Shown here one piece after another: positions 1-6,757 of a stretch of DNA of 10,990 bases. The position numbers and the translations under genes were made by a program. The DNA is from Burkholderiales bacterium. Lineage in GTDB: Bacteria; Pseudomonadota; Gammaproteobacteria; Burkholderiales; Burkholderiaceae_C. The notes under the pieces were generated by a model, which was not told the origin of the DNA, did no database searches, and was given only the letters and a program-made list of their open reading frames with translations. Location of the stretch: the NCBI GenBank assembly GCA_011391855.1, contig JAABPT010000474.1:1-10990 (forward strand), given 5' to 3'. Numbering within the stretch: position 1 is the stretch's first letter; every line of letters starts with the position of its first letter.

Positions 1-913
1 CCTCGGACAGGTTCGTCGTCTGCGCCAGATCGCTCAGGCTGAGCCCTTCGCGACGGTAGGCGCGGCCCTGGGTCATGGCCTGCTCCAGTTCCTGCAGGCG
101 ACGCGTGACTTTGTCGTTGGCCGGTGCGGCGGCAGGCGTTGGTGGAAGTCCGGTTTCCCCAGCCTCAGCCGGCAACGGCTGCTGCGACGGCCGTTCAACA
201 CCAGCGAATCCGAGCACCTCGCTCAGCGAGCGTCTGGCCACCAGCAGCGCCAGCCCGAATGCGATCGTACCGATGACCAGGATGTGAAGCGCCGGCAGCA
301 GGCGACCCACAGGGTGCCCTTTCAAGGCGATCTCGATCACCAGCGCCAGACCGGCATACAGGCCGATGCCCATCGCCACCCAGCGCCTGGCAACGCGTCG
401 GGTCTCCACCAGGTCGCCGCGCCATCCACGCACGACTTCCCACAGCGCCAGGAGCGTGAACGACAGCATGCACAGAGAATGCAAGTGCCCGAGCCACACC
501 ACGGGCGCATCGGCCGGGAACGTCCGATAGGGGCCATCCCCGTCCGGAAAGTAAGGCAGGTTGGCCGACAGACCGATCAAGGTCGCGGCTCCCAGCAGCG
601 CCAGCACCGGCACCGACCAGCGAAAACGATCTTCGAAGAGCGCCCGCGCCGCGACCCACAACCAAGCGGCGCCAGCCACGCACCAGACCACCAATCCGTA
701 GGCCAGCGGACGAGGCAGGAACAGCAGCATTTCTGCCTGCTGGCAAAACAGATAGGCCAGCACCGACATCACGAAGCCGATCAACGCCAGCCGCGCCGCC
801 GGCCGCGGCCCCGGCAACGCAAGGTTCACCGCATGGAACAGAAGCAGCCCGGCCACCACGCCGCGCAGCGCCATCTCCGCGTGCAGTGCGTCCAGTGCTG
901 GCATGGCTTGCAT
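1..913 (-). CDS. Membrane-anchored AraC-family transcriptional regulator (partial, C-terminus off the left edge)
   Basis: The reverse strand is open from an ATG at 913 to the window edge, giving 304 residues. Residues about 18-230 form roughly seven hydrophobic segments, for example GVVAGLLLFHAVNLALP near 18-34, LIGFVMSVLAYLF near 44-56, ALLGAATLIGLSA near 105-117 and LHILVIGTIAFGLALLVA near 209-226. A Pro/Ala-rich linker (about 240-266) follows. Next comes a helix (LQELEQAM, 273-280) and the first helix-turn-helix of an AraC DNA-binding domain (YRREGLSLSDLAQTTNLSE, 286-304), cut by the edge. This is the known layout of AraC regulators with an N-terminal membrane module, which tie an envelope signal to transcription; ligand and targets cannot be read here. 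The start is uncertain: ATG 913 has no clear ribosome site and ATG 904 is equally possible. The gene lies 65 bases after the sixA-like stop on the same strand and may be co-transcribed. Confidence 0.8.
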   Translation of the reverse strand, partial: MQAMPALDALHAEMALRGVVAGLLLFHAVNLALPGPRPAARLALIGFVMSVLAYLFCQQAEMLLFLPRPLAYGLVVWCVAGAAWLWVAARALFEDRFRWSVPVLALLGAATLIGLSANLPYFPDGDGPYRTFPADAPVVWLGHLHSLCMLSFTLLALWEVVRGWRGDLVETRRVARRWVAMGIGLYAGLALVIEIALKGHPVGRLLPALHILVIGTIAFGLALLVARRSLSEVLGFAGVERPSQQPLPAEAGETGLPPTPAAAPANDKVTRRLQELEQAMTQGRAYRREGLSLSDLAQTTNLSE

Positions 914-978
914 TCTGGCAGTGCGACCACCGCAGTCGCGCCCGAGCCAGACATCCGCCGCACCGCCGCCGCCGCGGC

Positions 979-1473
979 CTATGGCGATGGTAGCTTGGGC
1001 GAGTCGACGATCGTGCGCGAGGGCCTGGCCCGGCCGATGCCGGCCCACGACCTGGCTTCGAACCTGAACTCGACGAGAGCACAGGTGGGCATGTGGGTGA
1101 CGCCACTGTCGAAGTGATGCGCCAGTTCCACGAAGCCAGGGTTGTGACCGACCAGCATCACGCGGTCCAGTTTGTTGTCCAGAGCTTCGATGACGGCAAG
1201 CAAGTTGACCTCCGTGGCGGCATAGAGCCGCTCGTCGATCGCGATGTCCTTGGTCTTGTAGTCCAAGCCTCGGGCGACGATCTTCGCCGTCGCAAAGGCA
1301 CGCGCCGCTGGACTTGACAGGATCAAGTCGGGCTGCTCGATCCGTTGCGACCAGCGCTTGCTCATCCTTGCTGCATCGCGCTCGCCGCGGGCGTCCAGCG
1401 GCCGGTCGCGGTCGGACAAGGATGCATCGTCCCAGCTCGACTTGGCGTGGCGCAGCAGGTACAGCGTCTTCAT
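979..1473 (-). CDS. sixA: SixA-type phosphohistidine phosphatase
   Basis: The 164-residue protein belongs to the histidine phosphatase superfamily. It has the RH motif (LLRHAKSSWDD, catalytic His9), the RPLDARGERDA segment (24-34), LSSPAARA with a pocket Arg at 58, and the second catalytic His110 in VGHNPG. These spacings and the size fit SixA, which removes phosphate from protein histidines (ArcB Hpt domain and the nitrogen-PTS protein NPr in Escherichia coli). The frame stays open upstream to 1614, but the start at 1473 is favoured because the family begins with this sequence and a strong AAGGAAGG ribosome site lies 7 bases before it. It follows the dikinase-like gene by 181 bases on the same strand. 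That neighbour carries a predicted phosphohistidine, so it is an attractive but untested substrate. The family assignment is firm; the exact substrate is not. Confidence 0.92.
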   Translation of the reverse strand: MKTLYLLRHAKSSWDDASLSDRDRPLDARGERDAARMSKRWSQRIEQPDLILSSPAARAFATAKIVARGLDYKTKDIAIDERLYAATEVNLLAVIEALDNKLDRVMLVGHNPGFVELAHHFDSGVTHMPTCALVEFRFEARSWAGIGRARPSRTIVDSPKLPSP

Positions 1474-1480
1474 CGCCTGT

Positions 1481-1488
1481 CCTTCCTT
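1481..1488 (-). promoter_or_regulatory. Ribosome binding site of the sixA-like gene
   Basis: On the minus strand AAGGAAGG lies 7 bases before ATG 1473. It decides the start in favour of 1473 over the longer open frame that begins at 1614. Confidence 0.75.
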
Positions 1489-1620
1489 TTGAGGGTCGAG
1501 GAAGTTGAGCCGTCGGGCCACTCGGCGCGGGAGCCTCTGCACCGGCCCCACTCCGGATGAGTGCCGTGCGACCCTCGACATCCGGCTGCCCACGGCGCCG
1601 GGCAGGCAAGACAAGCTCGT

Positions 1621-1643
1621 CCTCGGTGCGCTCTACACCGAGG
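1621..1643 (-). terminator. Hairpin after the dikinase-like gene (possible weak terminator, attenuator or processing site)
   Basis: A perfect 8-bp inverted repeat (CCTCGGTG and CACCGAGG) with a 7-base loop begins about 12 bases after the dikinase-like stop codon. No T-run follows on the minus strand, so a classical intrinsic terminator is not supported. It may stabilise the upstream mRNA end or partly separate sixA expression from the genes before it. The rest of the 181-base gap shows only the sixA ribosome site. Confidence 0.4.
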
Positions 1644-1654
1644 GCCCCGCCACA

Positions 1655-3439
1655 TCAGGCTCTTCGCTCGCGCTGCCTGAGCATGTCCAGACGTGCGAGC
1701 AGTTCCTCCGGATAGTTGGTTTCGACCCGCGCCGCGCCGGCGTAGAAGACCCCCTCGTTACCGTCGAGGGTGATCAGTTCACCCTCGTGCAATATGGTGT
1801 CGCCGACCTGGATCGTGCGCACGGCCTCGTCGATCTTCAGTTCGGCGCAACCGACGAGGCAGACCTTGCCCAGCTGCCGCGCCACCACCGCCGCGTGCGA
1901 CGTCCGGGCACCGCGTTGCGTCAGCAGTCCGGCGGCCGATTCGAGCGCCGTGATGTCGCCGGTCTCGGCATCGCGGCGCACCAGTACCACCGCGACCCCG
2001 GCTTCGCGGCGGGCGACCGCCCGTGCCTCGTCGAGGGCGATCTCTCCGACAGCAACGCCACTGCTCGCGGTCGCGGCACGGCCCAGCGGGGTCAGCACCG
2101 TGCCGCCTTTCGCGACGACACAGGGATGCGCGAGCGACTCGCGTTCCATCCCTGCTGTGCGGTCCAGCGCAATCCGGGTTCCGATCAGTCCCTCGTCGAG
2201 CATGTCCAGTGCGATGCGGGTCGCCGCCAGGGGCGTGCGCTTGCCGGACCGGGTCTGCAGCATGAAGAGCCGGCCGTCCTGCACGGTGAACTCGAAGTCC
2301 TGCATGTCGCCGAAGGCGTGCTCCAGCTGCTGTGCAGCCTCGGCGAGTTCGTGCCAGACCTCCGGCAGCACCATCGCCAACTCGTCGTGGCCGTTGGCAC
2401 TGCGCCGCCCCGACACCACGTCTTCGCCTTGCGCGTTGAAGAGGAAGTCGACCCACAGGGCCGGCTCGCCGGTGGCCGGGTCGCGCGTGAAGCCGACGCC
2501 GGCACCCGACTGGCCGCCTGCGTTGCCGAATACCATGCACTGCACCGTCACCGCGGTCCCGATGTCATCGGCGATGTGGTTCAGCCGCCGGTACTCGCGC
2601 GCCCTGGGCGACTGCCAGGAAGCGAATACGGCGTCGATCGCGCCGCCGAGTTGCGCGGCGGGATCCTGTGGGAAGGGTCGCCCCGCCCCCTGCGAAAAGA
2701 CTTCGAGAAAACGTTGCGTGAGCGAACGAAGATCGGCGAAGTCCAGCTCACGTTCGTCGCGGCCACCGAAGAGCGCCGAGGCGGCGTCGTCGAACAGGCT
2801 TGCCGGCAGGCCGGCCACCACCTCGCCATAGGTGGCCACCAGGCGCCGGTAGGCGTCCCACACGAGCCTCGGGTTGCCGGTCTCTCGCAGCAGGCCGCCG
2901 ACCGTTGCGTCGCACAGGCCGACGTTCAGCAGCGTGTCCATCATGCCCGGCATCGAGACCGGCGCGCCAGACCGCAGCGATAGCAGCAAGGGGCGGCGTG
3001 CATCGCCCAGGGCCTGTCCGGTCGATTGCTCGAGCAAACGCAGGCCCGCCCGCCACAGGTCGGCACCCGCACGGCTGGTGCGGGCGGCGGGATCGGCACA
3101 GTAGCGGGTCCCGATCACGAAGGCCGCCGGCACCGGCAGCCCCAGCTGGGCCATGCGCAGCAGGTTCCACGCCTTGAAGCCCATGCTGCGCTCCGAGGCT
3201 TCACCCTGCACGGCCGCATCGCCGCCGCAGCCGATCAGATAGACCTCGGGAGGCAACGCGGTCGCCGCCACTGAGCAAGGCTTGGCCGGCAAGGGCTTCA
3301 CGGCAGTCGCGACAGTCTTGGCGGGTGCCGAAGTGCTTTGCTGGTCGGCATGGCGCGGAAACCGGATGTCGAGGGACTCGCCCCTCGCAACGGCGACGCC
3401 TTGCCTCTCGTCGCCATGGGGATGTCGATGCGCACTCAT
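1655..3439 (-). CDS. Pyruvate-phosphate-dikinase-like protein lacking the PEP-binding domain
   Basis: The protein has 594 residues. After about 60 low-similarity residues comes the ATP-grasp part of the PPDK family: SMGFKAWNLLRMAQLGLPVP (85-104, matching the glycine/lysine ATP loop), RSGAPVSMPGMMDTLLNVG (156-174), QCMVFGN (300-306), GVGFTRDPATGE (314-325), DFLFNAQGEDVVSG (331-344) and LFMLQTRSGKRT (391-402). The swivelling phosphohistidine domain follows, with LLTQRGARTSHAAVVARQLGK (505-525) and predicted phospho-carrier His515. It stops soon after, whereas PPDK normally runs to about 870-900 residues with a PEP/pyruvate TIM barrel, absent here. It should therefore be able to phosphorylate its own histidine from ATP, but the final acceptor is unknown; other dikinase relatives use different acceptors (rifampin phosphotransferase, glucan water dikinase). 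The start ATG overlaps the upstream stop (ATGA), implying translational coupling. It is probably cytoplasmic. Confidence 0.9.
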   Translation of the reverse strand: MSAHRHPHGDERQGVAVARGESLDIRFPRHADQQSTSAPAKTVATAVKPLPAKPCSVAATALPPEVYLIGCGGDAAVQGEASERSMGFKAWNLLRMAQLGLPVPAAFVIGTRYCADPAARTSRAGADLWRAGLRLLEQSTGQALGDARRPLLLSLRSGAPVSMPGMMDTLLNVGLCDATVGGLLRETGNPRLVWDAYRRLVATYGEVVAGLPASLFDDAASALFGGRDERELDFADLRSLTQRFLEVFSQGAGRPFPQDPAAQLGGAIDAVFASWQSPRAREYRRLNHIADDIGTAVTVQCMVFGNAGGQSGAGVGFTRDPATGEPALWVDFLFNAQGEDVVSGRRSANGHDELAMVLPEVWHELAEAAQQLEHAFGDMQDFEFTVQDGRLFMLQTRSGKRTPLAATRIALDMLDEGLIGTRIALDRTAGMERESLAHPCVVAKGGTVLTPLGRAATASSGVAVGEIALDEARAVARREAGVAVVLVRRDAETGDITALESAAGLLTQRGARTSHAAVVARQLGKVCLVGCAELKIDEAVRTIQVGDTILHEGELITLDGNEGVFYAGAARVETNYPEELLARLDMLRQRERRA

Positions 3440-5379
3440 CCCCGCACCCCCGCCTTGTCGAACGCCAGGTCACGCAGCGCGTAGGCGGCAACCAGCAGGC
3501 GGTCCGAGGCCAGTTCCAGGGTGGCCGCCAGATCGTTGGCGAGCATCAGCGACGGCGCGTCGTGAACCGCACCGAGGATCACCCGTCGCGCGTCGCGCAA
3601 CAAGGCATCGCACTGCCGTTCCGCCTGCAGCACGCGCCAGGTGGCGCGCAGGAAGGCATCGTTGTCGACAGCCTCGCTGTTGCCGCCGAGCGTCCGGGCG
3701 ATCGCCAGCGCCTTCACCTGGTCCTGCGTCGCCTGCAGCACGGTGGCCGCCAGGCGGGCCAGAACCTTGCGGACGTGATCGTCCCAGCCCTTGAGATGGT
3801 GGTCGGCGATCAGGCTGATCAGGAATGCGGCCTCCTCGAGCGCATCGGCCACGTCGTCCGACTGCTCGACCAGCCGGGCCACGGGGCGCCAGCGCGGCTG
3901 GCGCTCTGCCTTCTCGCGGGCCTGCATCACCAGGTGGTCGGCCTTGCGCTCCCAGGCCTTCGAACGCGCGGCGAGTTCCGCCGCGGCCTTGCCCGAACGT
4001 TCGGCACCGTGGGCCAGGCCGTCGCTGACCGCCTGCGCCAGCGCCTGGCAGTACGACGCATGCTCGGCCAGCAGGTCGAACTCGCTGCTGCGCTGGCGCA
4101 CGTGCTGCGCCAGCAGCATGCGCGTCTCGTCGGCCACCAGGGCTGCCGGTTGACCGCGGCGCAAGGCATCGCAGGCCAGCCGCATCACGGCCACCAGGAA
4201 GGCGTGTGCGTCGGCGGCACCGATGACCTCGTCGAGTCGGTCGCCGATGCGGAAGGCACCCTCGCCCGCCGCCTGCATCGCCGCGAAAACCAGGCGTTCG
4301 CCGCCGACTTGCAGCCAGGCGCGGTGGCCGATGTCGAGCCGGGCGACTTCGGCCAGGATGGCGATCGCATCGACCTTCTCGACGAAGGCCTGCAGACGCT
4401 TTCGAGCCCGGTTCCAGTCGATCAGGAAGACGATGCGCGAGCCGATGCCCTCCAGCGCGGTCTCGACAGCCGCATCGTCGGCGCAGTCGAACTGCGCCGT
4501 GCCGACCGAGTAGGCCGCACCCTGGTTGAGCTCTGCGTTCGAGTGCGACTCCAGCCCGGACCACTGGGCACCGAAGGGCTGCAGCAGCAACTGGAAAAAT
4601 TCGAGCCGGACGCGGTGCAGATCCGAATAGGTCAGCGTGATCGCATGGCCCGCGACCTGGATCACGAGCACGTGGGCATCGTTCGTGCCGATGTCGTTCT
4701 GGATCAGCAGGCGCTCACCGTCGCGCGTCGCGGCGGTGTCCAGCCCCGGGTGGTCGAACTTCAGTCCGCTCGTGCGGTTCAGGCCGCGCATGAAAGCGGC
4801 CACGCGCGGACGGTCCTGTGGCTGCAGTTCCCACACATTTGCCCCGGCGATCACTTCGCTGGCGAGCTCGCCGGCGAGCTTGTTGATCTTCTTGTGCAGG
4901 TCCATCACGAGCAGGTGCAGGCTGTCGCCCTCGCCGCGGCGGCCATGGGTGAGCTCTTCAAGCTGCTGATCGCTCAGCCGGTCCCGGGCCAGCGCGCCAA
5001 GCCACTCGAGCCGATGCTGCACGCGGCGATGCGGTTCCTCGGCTTGCGGCGTTGTCTCCAGCACGGGGCGCGCCATGGTCGCAAGGTCTTCTTCGATGCA
5101 CTTGATCAGCCTGGTCAGATCCGGAATGAAGAGATCCTCGTCGACCCGTCGCGCAACTGCAGCCAGATCATGAAGCCAGACCGTGTTCAACCCGGCCGCG
5201 GCAATCTCCTTCGACAGGTCAGGCATCGCGCGATGCGGATGTGAAGCGTGCGACGAGGCCGACTGCAGGACCGTCAGATAGACCTTGAGGCGGTCGTTGG
5301 CGGACAAGGCGGCCTTGACCCAGGCCGGCAACATCAGTCTGTGCTGGCCAAGGGAGGCGACCGCTTGGGTTTTTTGCAT
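3436..5379 (-). CDS. Large protein with C-terminal PhoU/DUF47-like helical domain
   Basis: The 647-residue protein is probably soluble; no signal peptide or membrane segment is visible. Residues about 430-640 are almost wholly helical and resemble PhoU/DUF47 phosphate-regulatory proteins, with two E-x-x-x-D signatures of the PhoU metal-cluster type (ERKAD at 477-481, ERQCD at 587-591) and a DDVADALEEAAFL helix at 508-520. The N-terminal 1-140 is helical. The centre (about 190-320) has a mixed alpha/beta part with LLIQNDIGTNDAHVLVIQV (224-242) that I cannot assign to a named family. PhoU-like proteins couple phosphate transport to signalling, so a phosphate-related role is likely; a biochemical role is not shown. 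ATG 5379 is chosen because the likely promoter lies just upstream (5409-5447), which excludes the longer open frame starting at 5490. No strong ribosome site is seen. Its stop overlaps the next start by four bases. Confidence 0.78.
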   Translation of the reverse strand: MQKTQAVASLGQHRLMLPAWVKAALSANDRLKVYLTVLQSASSHASHPHRAMPDLSKEIAAAGLNTVWLHDLAAVARRVDEDLFIPDLTRLIKCIEEDLATMARPVLETTPQAEEPHRRVQHRLEWLGALARDRLSDQQLEELTHGRRGEGDSLHLLVMDLHKKINKLAGELASEVIAGANVWELQPQDRPRVAAFMRGLNRTSGLKFDHPGLDTAATRDGERLLIQNDIGTNDAHVLVIQVAGHAITLTYSDLHRVRLEFFQLLLQPFGAQWSGLESHSNAELNQGAAYSVGTAQFDCADDAAVETALEGIGSRIVFLIDWNRARKRLQAFVEKVDAIAILAEVARLDIGHRAWLQVGGERLVFAAMQAAGEGAFRIGDRLDEVIGAADAHAFLVAVMRLACDALRRGQPAALVADETRMLLAQHVRQRSSEFDLLAEHASYCQALAQAVSDGLAHGAERSGKAAAELAARSKAWERKADHLVMQAREKAERQPRWRPVARLVEQSDDVADALEEAAFLISLIADHHLKGWDDHVRKVLARLAATVLQATQDQVKALAIARTLGGNSEAVDNDAFLRATWRVLQAERQCDALLRDARRVILGAVHDAPSLMLANDLAATLELASDRLLVAAYALRDLAFDKAGVRG

Positions 5380-5408
5380 GGGAGTCGATTCGTGGCACCC
5401 GAAAGGCA

Positions 5409-5414
5409 GTTTTA
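5409..5414 (-). promoter_or_regulatory. Possible -10 element for the PhoU-like/dikinase-like operon
   Basis: TAAAAC on the minus strand lies 15 bases downstream of the Pho-box-like element in a locally AT-rich patch. Transcription would start near 5402 and leave a leader of roughly 22 bases before ATG 5379. Spacing in well-known Pho promoters such as phoA is nearer 10 bases, so this is tentative. A 10-bp palindrome (TCAGGCCTGA, 5418-5427) sits between the two elements. Confidence 0.4.
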
Positions 5415-5429
5415 GCCTCAGGCCTGAAT

Positions 5430-5447
5430 ATGACAGCCGTGTGACAA
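5430..5447 (-). promoter_or_regulatory. Pho-box-like PhoB binding site
   Basis: The minus strand reads TTGTCAC, four bases (ACGG), then CTGTCAT. The known Pho box is two 7-bp repeats of CTGTCAT separated by 4 bp. The second repeat matches 7 of 7. The first differs at its first base and carries the tolerated C at its last. The spacing is exact. The element lies 50 bp upstream of the PhoU-like start and points towards it. The spacer is richer in GC than the usual A/T spacer. The phosphate-linked genes downstream support the reading, but binding is an inference. Confidence 0.6.
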
Positions 5448-5565
5448 GGCCGGCGCGCGTTTGAACGCAGTTGACGCAGCGCAATCGCAAGCGCCATTCA
5501 CGGCCGGGGCGCGCGTCGGGGTACTGCCACGGATCGATCGACAGCGGCGAACCGTGCTGAACGAC

Positions 5566-5589
5566 AGGAGGGTCACAATGCCTCGATGA
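5566..5589 (+). promoter_or_regulatory. Ribosome site and three-codon leader ORF (Met-Pro-Arg-stop) before the DUF3616 gene
   Basis: A perfect AGGAGG (5566-5571) lies 6 bases before ATG 5578, the ideal distance. That ATG opens ATG-CCT-CGA-TGA only, and its TGA (5587-5589) overlaps the next ATG (5586-5588). The same AGGAGG is 14 bases from ATG 5586, which is too far for good direct initiation. No other ATG, GTG or TTG lies in the main frame between its upstream stop (5559-5561) and 5586. The layout suggests that ribosomes start at 5578, stop, and reinitiate on the main gene. Confidence 0.5.
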
Positions 5590-6509
5590 GCAACGAACAC
5601 GTTCCGGCGTTCCGGCCCTTGACCGGCATCTACGAGCCGTCGGCCATACAGCAGCTGCCGGACGGCCGTTTTCTGGTGGTCGAGGACGAAGAGGACCATC
5701 CGCTGAGCCTGGTGACCATCGATGCCGACGGCACGGTCGAGACGGTGGCTTTGACGGCCGGACTGCTCCAGGTTTTCAGCTCCTTCTGGAAGATGGACGA
5801 TCTCGAGGGACTGGCTGCGGACCGTTCAGGCCTTGTCTACGCCATCACGTCGCACTCGCGCGATGACGAAGGCGACAAGAAGAAGTCTCGTGAGAAGCTG
5901 GTCCGGTTTCGGGTCGACGGCGATCGCGTCGTCGACCCCAAGGTCGTCGGTGGGTTGAAGCATGCCCTGAAAGCACGACATGCCGTGCTGGCGGCAGCAG
6001 CGAAGGTACGGGACGTCAAGGACAGCGGCGGGTTCAATATCGAAGGGCTGGATTTCAGCCCCGACCAGCAGCGACTGTTGATCGGGTTCCGCAGCCCCTT
6101 GCGCGACGGTCGCGCGCTCATCGCCTGTGTCGAGAACCCTTCTGCCGTCTTCGATTCGGATGAAGCACCGCGGATCGCGCCCGTGCTCGAAGAACTGGAT
6201 CTGGGCGGCCACGGCATCCGCGGCCTGTCCTTTGTTCCCGCCTTGGGCGAGTATCTGGTGATCGGTGGCCCGACATCACGCGAACCGGCCGCCTTCGACC
6301 TCTGGCGCTGGAGCGGCGAGTCGGGTGCGCCAGCCCGCCGGGTGACCGTTCCCGGCTTGCAGGGCTTCGAGAAGGCCGAAGGGGTCTGCGCGGCGCGCAT
6401 CGGCGGCGCGGAGCGCATCATGGTCGTCAGCGACGATGGAGACCGGAAAGCCAAACGGTCTGCCAGCTATCTCCTGCTGGACCCGACCCAACTGCAGACC
6501 GCAACCTGA
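5586..6509 (+). CDS. DUF3616-type beta-propeller protein
   Basis: The 307-residue protein shows regularly repeated blade-like segments: EPSAIQQLPDGRFLVVEDEE (17-36), DDLEGLAADRSGLVYAITSHSR (71-92), NIEGLDFSPDQQRLLIGFRSPL (151-172), GIRGLSFVPALGEYLVIGG (210-228) and KAEGVCAARIGGAERIMVVSDDG (263-285). The recurring EGL/EGV turns and the IGFRSP segment are typical of DUF3616, a predicted propeller family of unknown function that resembles phytase-like esterase propellers. A phosphoester-related activity is conceivable, but no catalytic residues can be assigned. No signal peptide is present, so a cytoplasmic location is likely. It is transcribed divergently from the PhoU-like operon and stands 248 bases ahead of the CYTH-CHAD gene on the same strand. 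Translation probably depends on the leader ORF at 5578. Confidence 0.82.
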   Translation: MSNEHVPAFRPLTGIYEPSAIQQLPDGRFLVVEDEEDHPLSLVTIDADGTVETVALTAGLLQVFSSFWKMDDLEGLAADRSGLVYAITSHSRDDEGDKKKSREKLVRFRVDGDRVVDPKVVGGLKHALKARHAVLAAAAKVRDVKDSGGFNIEGLDFSPDQQRLLIGFRSPLRDGRALIACVENPSAVFDSDEAPRIAPVLEELDLGGHGIRGLSFVPALGEYLVIGGPTSREPAAFDLWRWSGESGAPARRVTVPGLQGFEKAEGVCAARIGGAERIMVVSDDGDRKAKRSASYLLLDPTQLQTAT

Positions 6510-6639
6510 CCGATCCACAGCATGGGGGCTCGCGGTCGCCGGCGGATGGCCGCCCTGGCCCGTGAGTCCGCCAGTTGCGTTCGATGGCTGACCATCGGCC
6601 AGTTTCGCTGCGCCGGCTGCAGTTCATGGGTCTGGCCGC

Positions 6640-6667
6640 TTGCCACCAAAGTCGCAGGCGGTAGGAT
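6640..6667 (+). promoter_or_regulatory. Likely sigma-70 promoter of the CYTH-CHAD gene
   Basis: TTGCCA (6640-6645) matches the -35 consensus at five of six positions, and TAGGAT (6662-6667) matches the -10 consensus at four of six, with a 16-base spacer. Transcription would begin near 6674 and give a leader of about 84 bases. The rest of the 6510-6757 gap shows no convincing gene or terminator. Confidence 0.45.
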
Positions 6668-6757
6668 CCGTGGCCCGAGCAGGACTTGCACGCTGCCGCG
6701 GTCGGCCCCCATGACCGCGCGAGTCGCCGCCGATCTGGTCTGCGGGTCACTGTCGTG

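Noticed and set aside
956..978. Run of CCG/GCC triplets as a possible tandem repeat
   Set aside because: It is short and imperfect, in a GC-rich gap between two genes; no array or regular unit is present.
195..1117. Open frames of about 300 codons on both strands (195-1106 minus, 284-1117 plus)
   Set aside because: Both overlap the AraC-type regulator frame, which shows coherent membrane segments and a helix-turn-helix. The alternatives are Arg/Gly/Ala or Gln/His/Arg rich without structure.
1505..2983. Long plus-strand open frame of 492 codons
   Set aside because: It lies opposite the dikinase-like gene, whose motifs are unmistakable. High GC keeps antisense frames open, and the translated product shows no family features.
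3325..5244. Long plus-strand open frame of 639 codons
   Set aside because: It is antisense to the PhoU-like gene, with Gln/Arg/His-rich composition typical of GC-rich antisense frames, and it has no ribosome site or domain.
5461..5489. TTGAAC/TTGACG as a -35 element for the DUF3616 gene
   Set aside because: No acceptable -10 element lies 16-18 bases downstream, so no promoter is called for this gene.
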